The notes beneath the pieces were generated by a model that saw nothing but the letters and a program-made list of their open reading frames with translations, had not been told where the DNA came from and did no database searches. The translations under genes were made by a program, and so were the position numbers. From Ophryocystis elektroscirrha (lineage: Eukaryota > Apicomplexa > Conoidasida > Neogregarinorida > Ophryocystidae), in contig JAQIFP010000009.1 in assembly GCA_030141585.1 (NCBI GenBank), positions 26,219-90,218 of the forward strand: 64,000 bases of DNA, read 5' to 3'. Positions within the stretch are counted from its first letter, which is position 1; each line of letters starts with the position of its first letter. This document shows, piece after piece, positions 35,446-46,196 of this stretch.

Positions 35446-38400
35446 TCATTTTACTGTTGTCGATTTGTTTGTGGTTTTATGAACTGTTCTTTTTTTTTCT
35501 TCTATTGCTTCTCCAAAATATTTTGAAGGTGCTTGTAAAGGCCCTTCATGCCCTGCTGATACATCAGGACTTATTTGTTGCCCTGGCAAATTCGAATTTT
35601 CCATAGGGGGTACATTTGTCTGTAGGAGTATGTAATTAGAATCGATTCTACTTACTGGTTCTGGAGGAGTATATGTTTTAAAATAGTAGTTCAAATATGG
35701 CACATTTTTAAACCAATCATTAGACTGATTATCTGTCGATTTGGCTTCTGATTTTTCTTGGTCTTGATAGCTTGAGATCACCCGACTAGGCTGTGGTAGG
35801 GTAATATTAGAAGGTCGAAGAGCAGAAATAGGTCCTTCCACAAGTAAATTTAATCTTTTCATATGATTTAATAAATCGCACCTGAATCAACAAGTTAGTA
35901 ATTTTTATTTTAATAAAACATCAACTTAATTTATATGTGTTTATTTTACCGTCATAAGCAATCTACATACACACATGTATTATATATATATACACATATA
36001 TATTATATTCACATTATTAATATACCATAATTTATANNNNNNNNNNNNNNNNNNNNNNNNNNNNNNNNNNNNNNNNNNNNNNNNNNNNNNNNNNNNNNNN
36101 NNNNNNNNNNNNNNNNNNNNNNNNNNNNNNNNNNNNTATATATATAACAGTATATATATATAACAGTATATATATATAACAGTATATATATATATAACAG
36201 TATATACATATAAAAGTATATATAATGAAATTTATATATATACTTACATATATTTGCTCTATAAAATAATTATATGTAATAATTTAAAATACATATAATA
36301 CTTTATAGGTAAATTTTCTTATATTTTAATATACGTATATGTTAAAAGTAACTAACCATATTTGAGTTTGATGTTTATGATGTTGTTTGGCCAGAAATTT
36401 AGCATTTCCAAAAATGACCATTCCATATTTCGCTCTAGTCAGAGCAACATTTAGTCTCCTTGGATCTTGAAGAAAACCAATTCCCACATTTTGATTCGAT
36501 CGAACGCAAGAAAGCATAATAAAATCTTTTTCACGTCCTTGGAAGGCGTCAACAGAAGCGACCTCTATATCGCAATATTTAATATATCCGGTGCCCGCTT
36601 GTCTTTGAAATAACATAGAAATGTACGCCCGCTGTCCGTCATAAGGAGTTATGACGCCAATTTGATGTGGAAGAACTCCGGCTTTAAAGAAATGTGTTAT
36701 AAACTTCTCAATTGTGTACGCTTCAATTCTGTTCAAATAAGATGTCCCAGATGCACTAAGCTCTTCGTATCCTGTTGTATGATGGAAAAACATAGGCATA
36801 TTTGGACGCGGCCAAAAATGAGCTAAATTTGCATAATAACGGTCAGAAATCGTAACTCCATTTTGTAAAAGACCATCGTAAAACGCCTGGGATGAAAATT
36901 CTGATAAACAAGGATGCATTCTATATTGAACTTCCAATCGTAAGGGGCGGATTCCAAGTAGCACCAATCGCTCGAAAAGAGATTGGCTTAATCCCGCTTT
37001 AGCGGCATTCTTGCACATTATTACAGGTCCCAATTGACAATGGTCTCCTACAAGAATAAGTTGCTGTACACCCATAACTATGGGAATTAGGCATTCAGGT
37101 TCGGTTGCTTGCGTACTTTCATCTATGAGAACATATTTAAATTTGAAGCTAGATAATCTGGGATCTCCACAACCAACACACGTAGTGCATATTACATCTG
37201 CATTTCGAAGAATTTCTCGCTCGAAAGTTTTTTTCAAGAGGAGCAATCGCTTTTCTTGGGCATCGGATAACTCTCCTGTATTAGACTTTAATTCAAGTAA
37301 ACATTGTAACTCTTGCACAGCTTTATGACTTGAAGACAATTGAGACACTTGCTTATGTAAGTGCAAAAAATCAATAGAAGAGGATGCCGATTCTCTCGAT
37401 CTAGCACAAACTCGAACAACTTTAAGTCCCGTCATGTGAATTTTTTCTGCCAATTGATCTACAGCAACATTTGATGGAGCAGCGACAAGAATTTGGTCTT
37501 GATTTAGTTGGTGTAGATGGTGGACGATAGTTGCGGAAGTCACTGTTTTTCCGGTTCCCGGAGGTCCCTGAATTAACGTCAATGCAGACTGAAGCGCTTT
37601 CTGTACAGCAAAAACTTGTGAGTGATTTAAACGAGCCAGATTTGGTGCTGACATATGACGTGGCAAAGGAGTTAAAATATGATTATCTGGATCATCAAAA
37701 TGAGATGAATTTTTATTTGCAACATTAGAAGAAGTTTCTTTCGAGTTATTAGACGTTTGGAACCGGTTCTGTACTCCTTCAGGACAAGTTTTATAACCCA
37801 TTAATTTAAAGTATAAATAAGTAGATATGGAAGAATCATATAAAGCAAGTTTTTTCATTGCAGATTGCATTCGATCAAAAGATGTAGCTTTCCACACAAA
37901 TTCTACAGTAAAGCCAGTGGTGATTCCATGAGTCCAAGGTCCTGTTGCATTATTGGATTTACTGGGTCGCAATTCAAGACAAACCTCTTCCGTTTGCGTT
38001 AATTTCGCTACATGTCCTGCACAAGACCACAATTCATTATTTCTATTAGGACCATATTGATAAATGAGACGGAGTTCGTCTCCTATCACCAAACGGGATT
38101 CATTGGCTTCTTTAGTGAAAATAAAATAGGCTAGTCTCTTTTGATTCAAACCTACGTCCCAACGAACAGTTACATCAAGCTGCCTCTGACTCTCTTTTAT
38201 TTTGCGGTCATAATCGGACTCTATTTTTACTAATGGAGCAAATGTATTTTGATAGTGATATGCATTATCATAACTTAAAAGAACAGAAGGAATATCACTC
38301 GAGTCGATACCGGGTTTATTAAGGTCTTCTATCGTCGCTTCTGGTGACGTCTTCCATAACTGCTCCAACTTATTCAAATGTTGTAACGTAACACTATATT

Positions 38401-39468
38401 TAACCTGCTCACTAATTTCTTCTGCAGTTGGACTAAGTACAAGCCAATTCAAAAAAACCCGATCTACAATTAAAGGCTGCCAAAGATTCCTATCATACAG
38501 AGAATAAGAGAGACAAGGCTCTCTACATAATAAAAATACTATATTTTCTTGGTCGTGAGGCAAAAATCCCAATAGGAAAACGTTTTTAGAACCGCATCCA
38601 TAACACTCCAAAACCTGTTCTCCAATTGAGCTTTCAGGTCCAAAATACACTTCTTTGTGTTTCGAGCGCACCAAATGATTGATAATATGAGAACCAGCAG
38701 ACGCTATTTGACCATTACAGAACCACTTCTGACACCCTGGAGCGTTGCAACGTACGAGACACTTTGGAGAAGTAATACCGCAATAGGAACAACTGGGTTT
38801 TTGCCGTTCATTATCAATAGTACCATCTAGGCTTTCCGATAAATCTTCTACATCGGTTTCCTCTTTTTCAATGTGAACTATTTTAGGAGGCTTGTCCTCA
38901 ACACCTGCAAATTAAGAATATATACATAAGAAATAAAAGTACATTTATACTATTAATTTAAATTTAAAAATTTACTATATATATTATATTATAAGTATAT
39001 ATAATTATAATATCTATACATAAAAATATTATGTACATTATATAGTGACATATACTAAATATTTATATATCTGATAAAAAAAAAAAAACTTTTTTCTTTT
39101 TTGCATTGAATATATTACTTTTTCACAAATAAAAATAAGTAAATAAAACTAAAGTGTGAACGCATAAATAAAAAGACCCATCAAGTACCTTTTTTTATGC
39201 CTTCAACTAAACGAGATTTGCTGTACAAATCCTCAACTGGCAAATCTGAGCTAGAAGAGCTTTCAAGCGTTTGTTTTTCTTTTAATTTATCCTTAAATGG
39301 CTGGGTTGGTAAAGCGTTAGGCTCAGGAGCTTTTGATGAAAGCTTAGTTTTATTTTCTAATTTTATGTGCCTTGCCAATAAGGGATCTTCAATAAAGTCA
39401 GCAAATTCTTGAGCTGGGTCAAATACAAAATTTTTCACTTTTTCCATCTTATAAACAGAAATTTTCAA
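35446..39468 (-). CDS. UPF1: UPF1 RNA helicase (nonsense-mediated decay)
   Basis: Three exons, 39468-39189, 38904-36357 and 35881-35446, sum to 1087 aa. A short charged N-terminus leads to the CH zinc domain (CSYCGITSPKCLVRC ... WFCNG ... SHIINHLVRSKHKEV ... LECYGCGSKNVFLLGF). The helicase core follows: GPPGTGKT, VLIDESTQATEPE, GDHCQLGPVI, QYRMHPCLSEF and VDAFQGREKDFIMLSCVRSN. The last exon has the UPF1-typical LVEGPISALRPSN, then about 120 residues of Pro/Ser-rich tail. UPF1 is an ATP-driven 5'-3' RNA helicase that triggers decay of mRNAs with premature stops. The intron before the last exon has a GTTAGT donor and contains the 100-N gap. An alternative start at a second Met (MEKVKNF) lies 7 codons in. 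Confidence 0.95.
36037..36136. other. Assembly gap of 100 N
   Basis: Exactly 100 N, the conventional placeholder for a scaffold gap of unknown size. It lies in the last intron of UPF1, so no coding sequence is interrupted. Confidence 0.95.
36137..36216. repeat. (TA)n-ACAG tandem repeat next to the gap
   Basis: About four copies of a 16-18 bp unit of the form TATATATATAACAG, decaying rightwards into variants. It touches the N-run directly, so the array probably caused the assembly break and extends into the gap. Confidence 0.85.
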
Positions 39469-40043
39469 TCACCCGAAATAAACTAAAAAAAAAAAGTTGA
39501 CTTGTGATCTTTTTATATTTTGAAATTATTTCTTTTTTTTTACTTACTTTGATGTCTTGCAAATCTATTTACTTTTTATACTTAAAAATATTAAGTTTCA
39601 ATTGAATTCAAAGTTGTATGCAACTTTGTTAATAAAATTAGTTGATTCTTAAAGCATTTTAACAATATTTTTCCACTATTAATAATTTGCTTAATTGGGA
39701 CTTAATAATAGGTTCAGTTCTGTTAAAAAAAAATAATAAACACAACGCCATAATCGCATAATTTGATATCATAATCACATAAATACTATAACCAAAATAT
39801 AATAAAACTTTTATTTTTGAAAATTCAGTGTTATTTACTCAATTATTTCTGAAACAATAAATCTGATCTATATATTTAAAATAGTTAAGATATTGTAAAG
39901 AAAACTTTTTATTTATACTCAAGCAACTTATTTAAAAAAAAAAAAAAAAACCTAGATACATGATAAGTCATGCCTCATGCAAGCTTATAGAAGATTCAAT
40001 TTATTAGCGAAATTGCACATTAATTGAACCTTGATAACTTAAA
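39469..40043. promoter_or_regulatory. Divergent intergenic region, UPF1 and CDPK
   Basis: 575 bases between two start codons pointing away from each other. A+T-rich with several A- and T-runs (for example the long A-run at about 39934). Both promoters must be here, but I recognise no specific element. Confidence 0.4.
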
Positions 40044-43037
40044 ATGCTAATCAAGTCGTTCTTATGTTGTCCAGAAGACAAATTGAACGATATCATTAAT
40101 AGGGCATGGGCTCAAGTTGAGGACTCAGAATCAAAACTAGTAAATCTAGATAAAGCTACGGAAGTAAAAAAAAAAAAAAAAAACCTAAAAATCTCAGGGA
40201 CTCACTATTGCTATAGCACAATTACGGAATGTGGTACCGAAACCAAGTAATGAATGGTATCGTCTTGGTAAGCGCTTTGTCAAAACTTTATGCATACCAG
40301 CTTTTAATAATTTTGATATAAAAAAAAAAGGTTTGATCTCTCGAGAGTCATTCTACGAGATTGTAAAACAAGTAATAATTAAAAAAAAAAAAAAAAATCA
40401 GTACCATGATTTTTATGCCAAGAGAAATTTGATGGAAGCTAAAGAAGGTGTATCTAAAACAATAGGAAAGAAAGAAAAAGAAAAAGATGGAGAAAAAGAG
40501 AGGGTATAATCTAAGTTAAAACTCAAAAATATCATACAGAAGTTAAATCCCATCAAAGCAACAAGTGACAATATCATAACAAGTAGTTCATTAATTTGAT
40601 TTTTATATACGTAGGATCGCCGCATTCCAAATCACATGGCCATCTAGAGGTAAAGACGAAGAAGAAAAAAAAAAAAAAAATTTAGTTCATATCCACAATA
40701 AACTACCCTTCACATTATGGTAATGTATAAATTGTTGTTCTATATAATCAAGGTTCAAAACACATAACGCAGAATTACGAAATTGAAGATAAGTTTTTAG
40801 GGGAAGGTGCTTTTAGTCATGTACATCTTGCACGTCACAAACAGACAGGCCAAATGCGTGTTTGTAAAACTATCAGTAATTAAAATTCTTAATTAAAGTA
40901 TTTTTAGACATAACTTCATCAGCTCAATGGGAATTGATTAAGCTTGAAGTTGAACTTATGCGTTCCTTAAATCACCCTAATATCCTTCGTGTAAATGAAT
41001 CCACTAGATTATCTAAAAATAGTACATTAATCTTTATATATAAGTTGTAATTATTAACATATATGAAAATACATATAGGATTGATAAACTCTCGTTATGT
41101 TATATATATAATTATGAAAAAAAAAAACCTTTACATATATATATTATTATTTATTTAGAAGAAATAAGTATATGTCTATACAAAAATTATTATATAACCA
41201 CATAGTTTAAGAGTTGCACTTACATATCGTATACAAATGATACATAATGTACGGAAAATTGATTTATTGATTGTTTTTTTTCAGTTACATGAAACGTATT
41301 ACGGAGGATATACCATATATCTTATTCTAGAGCTCTGTCAAGGCGGCCCAATGTACGATCGAATATGTGAAATGAAAGAGCCTATAATGGAAGAGCAAGT
41401 TGCTCAGTGGATGAAACAAATTTTATCTGCTACAGCCTTGTGTCACGAAAAAAACGTAGTTCATCGAGATATTAAACCTGAAAACATTCTTTTCATAAAC
41501 AAATCTCCTACATCTCCCTTGAAAGTTAGTTTTATAAAATATTTATAGAAATACGATATTATAGGATTATATGTAGCTGAGTGGGTGTACATATAAAGAA
41601 AAAACCCTATATATCTTTGTATAATATAATTGTAGGTTAATTTCTTATAATTGAGATACATTTATTTGTTGCAATCTTGGTTTATTTACATGATTACTAT
41701 ATTGATTAAACTAGCATTTTCATATTTGTTTGAAGGTGAAAATAACATTATAATTTAGCCTTGATAATCTACTACTCTTTTTTTTTTCAAATAAAAAATT
41801 TATAGGTAATTGATTTTGGATTATCTTCCACGTTGGAAAAAATAAGAAAAACTCAACATGAAATAATCGAAAAGCGTAGAGGAGTTTCTGCGGTTTTAGC
41901 AAAGTAAAAAACAAAAAACTAATTGTAGAATGCTGCCTAAGATTCAAGGAAAACCTATAGTATCTGAATACGTTAAACGGATAAAAATGCAGTGCGCTGG
42001 AACTCCCCATTATATGGCACCTGAAATGATACAGGGTTATTACAATGAGAAATGCGATATGTTTTCAGTTGGAGTTATATTATATCAAGTAAGCATTCAA
42101 CTGGTCTTTTTTTTTTTTTAGTTACTATCTGGAAGTCATCCTTTTTTTATTCCACAAAAAGATAACCAAACCTCCGTTCGAAAAAAAATATTAAATGACA
42201 ATCCTCCTACAGATTCTGAAGAGTGGAAATCTGTTAGTCCTCAAGCAATTAGTTTAGTGAAGTGGATGCTTCAAAAAGACCCTAGAAAGCGCTGCTCTGC
42301 TGTCGATGCTTTAAATCATGTTTGGTTCAAGTAAAAAAAAAAAAAAAAAAATATTTAGGACAATGGAAGGAAGTTCAACAGGGTTTTCAAGTCAATTGAC
42401 AAACTCTGTTTTTGATGGGTTGCGAGATTGGCAACAGCAGAATTGCTTCAAAAAGGCATTTACCCGTCTTTTAGCTAAAGAATTAAGCGAATCAGAAATA
42501 GTTGATCTTCGGAAAAAGTTTGAGGCTTTGGATCGACGTGGAGATGGAACAATAACTTTTGATGAATTACGATACAGTAAGCGCAGGTTTTTTATTCATT
42601 TTTAGGTGTACAGCACGCCAATTACTCTATTAAAGATTCCGAATTACAAAAAGTCTTCAATTCTTTGAATTCATACAAAAATAATAAGATTCATTACATG
42701 GATTTTATATCAGCATTGTTAGCTAAAAGAATGAATTTTGAAGAAGCACAAGTAACGATGATAAAAAAAAAAAAAAAAAAAATTTAGTTAGCAAACATAT
42801 TCAACAAATTTGGTGGAGACAAAATAAGTTTTGCTGCATTAAAGCAAGTCTTAAAAGAACCTAAGTAAAAAATAAAGGGAAAAAAAAAAGTTTAGGTATA
42901 ACAAATCGTGGGCTGCTGATGTGGAAGCTATATTCAATGAAATAGATCAAAATAAAGACGGGTAATTTACTTTTTTTTCCCTAATATTTTTTAGCTACAT
43001 TGATTTCTATGAATTTTATCAATTAATGACAAATTAA
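40044..43037 (+). CDS. Calcium-dependent protein kinase (CDPK) with N-terminal extension
   Basis: An N-terminal segment ([14 protein letters not shown]..., then [18 protein letters not shown], which looks like half an EF-hand) precedes a Ser/Thr kinase. Kinase motifs are [12 protein letters not shown] (glycine loop), RVCKTIS (ATP-binding Lys), HRDIKPEN (catalytic loop), VIDFGLSS and [11 protein letters not shown] linker then leads to four C-terminal EF-hands: the first ([13 protein letters not shown]) and fourth (DQNKDGYIDFYEF) have good Ca2+ loops; the second ([12 protein letters not shown]) and third ([11 protein letters not shown]) are degenerate. Introns are 25-45 nt, apart from one of about 240 nt near 41045. 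The join between the N-terminal exons and the kinase (40500-40760) is not resolved. The extended N-terminus recalls apicomplexan CDPK6/CDPK7-type enzymes. Confidence 0.85.
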
Positions 43038-43369
43038 ACCCCGTGCATATTAGAAAAAAAAAAAAAAGTTACTTGGAAGTTTTCACACATTTTTTTTGTA
43101 TTTAAACCATAAGAAAAACATAAAAGATTGAAAAAAAACGATCAAACGTTTATACAGTAAATATTCATATTTGACGTTAAACTTTCCTTATCCTAAATAA
43201 CTGAATACATAAAACTTCAGGCTAAGTAAAAAAAAAAAATTCTTTACTTTAAATAAATTCACGGGATTCAAGCTGAACATTATGGCCGTAAAACTTTCTT
43301 TGAAGATTAAAACAGATTGAATACTAATATATAACTTAAAACAAATCTAAATAACAAATCCTTTTTTTT
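43038..43369. other. Convergent intergenic region
   Basis: Between the CDPK stop and the stop of the next minus-strand gene. A+T-rich with T- and A-runs; nothing else seen. Confidence 0.4.
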
Positions 43370-45410
43370 TTAGTGTTTTGAAGCTGCAACTGAAGTTTTT
43401 GCATGCACTGGCTCGACACTGATTCCTTGAGTAAAAGCGAGAGAGTTCGAGTTGAAAGGAATGGTGTGAGGAGAAACGTTAACGTTATTATATGACCCCC
43501 TATTGTTTCCATTTTCATTAGGAGTAAAAGTAAAAGCTTCGGGAGTGTAAACAATGTTACATAAAAATTCTTTATAAAATTTAAGAGAATCAGATTTTAC
43601 GTTCGAGATATTGTTTTTTGAGACATTGGTAGTAGGAGATTGTTTTGATTTAGGAGACAATGAATTAAAACTTTCATGCAAAAGTTTAGTCGCACAAGAA
43701 GAATAATGAGAATTTTTACGTTTAGAAAGAGTTTCTGAATTAGGGGATTTGGGACACGAGCTCAAGTTGTCCTTGGGAACATAAGAAGACGTTATAGGAT
43801 ACGTAGACCGCTTCAACAAAGCGGTCTTATTTGAAGGAAAAGAACGATTCACAAAAGAAGAGGACATATTCTTGATTATTACGGGAGCGTGCTTCACTAA
43901 ACTGTTTCTCATAATATAAACGGGTTTAGTCATTTTTTCGTCTAAAGGTAAACTCGATGTCACGGCGGGAGTTGTAGGTTTATATAAATGGAGCAATAAA
44001 GAGCGATAAGTGGTTTTATTTATCGAGTTATCATTAAAGTCAGATTTAACTTTGTTTTCTTCTACTACTTTGCATGTAACTTTTTCTTTAAGCTCTTTTT
44101 CGGAATTGTGCACAGGACGAAAATCACTCGAACGTAATCTTTTTCTATAAAAATTTGAAGAGTTAAAGCGTTTTAAAGGAAGACAAGCTGTTTGTTGACT
44201 GTCAATTAATATATTCTCAACTAAGTTCAAAGAACTGTTATTTTTGGAAGGTGTAAATAAAGATTTTTTACTTAGAACCGGTTTAGATTCGAGTGAATTT
44301 TGAGAATACTTATACTTTTTAGGTTGGGACAATTCCTGAGAATTTATTAAATCATCCAATGCGGCAGAAGTTGCTAGAGTTGAAGCAGTATTTGAGGGAA
44401 ATAAATCAGAGTTCATTTTGTATTCAGCATCATATACATTAATGTCTTTACTCGACGACAAAGGAACTCTCGAAAATAACTCGAGATCCGTTTTCGAATC
44501 CTCATTTTCATCTTCATTTATAGAAGGTCTGTCTAAAGTAGTAAAGCTAGAAAACTGTTGAGAAAAGGTTCGAGTACATTTGGATAATAAATTTTTTTTT
44601 TCATTATGATCATTGGTCGGGAGTACGTTGTTACTATTAGAATTTTCATATTGTTGTGTGCCTAATCCCATTAAATAGCGCAGTTGATGAGTAGCTAATA
44701 AATCATTAATAGCTGTAGCTGATGTAAAATTTTGGTTTTGAATTGGCTCATTATTGACAATGTCGGCTTCTTCGCTAAAACCTTGAATAATTCTGTCATA
44801 CTCTAAAGAAGCTACAGAAAAACTTGATTCTATTAATTGGTTATTTGATATTCTGGCTGTTTCTTCACATGCCTAAGAAGTTTCTATTATTTAACTTTTT
44901 TTTTTTCCTATTTTTTTTTTTTTTTATGTTTTTTTTTATTAGAATTCTTTTTTTTCAACCATAAACATATGTTAAAATATTTTATAATTATGAGTAATAA
45001 AAACGTAAAAATTTCTTATTGAGTAACTCGGTATGCATATAATAAACATGCATCATGTTTTTTGGGGGTTTTTGTATGTGTATGTAAGAATATAATTATA
45101 ACAATTTCTAGCCAATTAATTATTGCAATGTAAAAAAAAGCTGGTTGAAGATGTTTTTTTAATACATCCACTTTTTTTTAAAAGAAGAAGGCATTGAGCA
45201 AACGTATGTATACATATAATTACCTGTTTCCATAGTGAATTTGCCAAACGACTTGTGTCGTCTTCCAGAACTATTTCAAATTGCTAAAATAACATTATAT
45301 ACAGGATTAGGACGTACAGGAGAATCGTTGAATGTGTTTTTCCACTTTGGACTAAAAATTTGTTTCTCTTTCTTGCTTTTAGCTAAAGCGTCAAGAAACG
45401 ATATTTGCAT
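43370..45410 (-). CDS. Ser/Asn-rich protein of unknown function (556 aa)
   Basis: Three exons: 45410-45303, 45283-45224 and 44872-43370. The first intron is only 19 nt (45284-45302, GTATATAATGTTATTTTAG); removing it joins PKWKNTFNDSPVRPNP in frame to QFEIVLEDDTSRLANSLW, and the three exons sum exactly to 557 codons. The first 120 residues look folded and conserved (SRLANSLWKQACEETAR, SLEYDRIIQGFSEEA, INDLLATHQLRYLMG). The rest is Ser/Asn/Lys-rich low complexity with many SP and TP sites, probably disordered and phosphorylated. I do not recognise a family. Without the 19-nt intron the frame stops at a TGA, which favours it being spliced. Confidence 0.65.
45284..45302 (-). other. 19-nt intron
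   Basis: GT...AG element of 19 nt within the Ser/Asn-rich gene. It is the shortest intron I could infer in the window. Removal restores an open frame and keeps phase through the next two exons. Confidence 0.55.
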
Positions 45411-46196
45411 GGATAAAAGTATAACTTTACTCTTTAAATATGTGCTTTCCAAAAAAAAAGAAAGAATTTTAAACAATTTTTTTTAAATCTTTTTTTTTAT
45501 ACTTTTTTTCGCCTTTTTCACATATATTTTTATAAAATTTTATTAGCAGCTATCTTTTTCTCGGGTTACACGGGTGACTGCACACTCTGTCCAGTGTCCC
45601 ACATGATACTAATATGTATATATACTAGCTTTTAAGTAGCTTACAGTTTCAAATTTACAAAATTTTGTGTGAGTTAAAAGTTTTATGTGAAAATTGCTGT
45701 TAAACATACTTTTTTTTTTTTTTACCCCACAATTATTATACTCTGCTTATTACATATTTAGCAATATTGTATGCATAAATGATTTGATTCACTTATTGTC
45801 ATGTGAGTAAATGGTTCTTACAATAAAAAAAAATCTGACACAAATAAACACCTTCTGATTTAATATAATTGGTAAAATAAACCACTTGATAGTGTTATTA
45901 ATCCTTTTAAAGCTTGGGTCATAGAATCTGTTCCAATACACTCAAAAAAAGTACAAAGTATTTATTTTTTTAATATAAAAGTACAAAGCTATAAAGATAT
46001 ACTAGAAATTATATTTATTAATACATACCTTGGTATAAGAAAAAATTATTGTAACAAAATATTATTATATTCAAAATTATTTAAGATTTTTTTTTTTTCT
46101 GAGCTATATACGTATTGTAGAAATAGTAAGATGCGATTGGTGTGAGAAAGAAAAAAAAAAAAAAGATATACTGGACGCAGAGGAATAAACAGGTGA
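45411..46196. promoter_or_regulatory. Divergent intergenic region with a G+C-rich island
   Basis: 786 bases between the starts of the Ser/Asn-rich gene and RBM28. Mostly A+T-rich, except for about 50 bases at 45556-45610 that are visibly G+C-rich and contain a possible hairpin (ACACT/AGTGT around CTGTCC) and two CGGGT repeats. This may be a small structured RNA or a promoter element; I cannot tell which. Confidence 0.4.
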
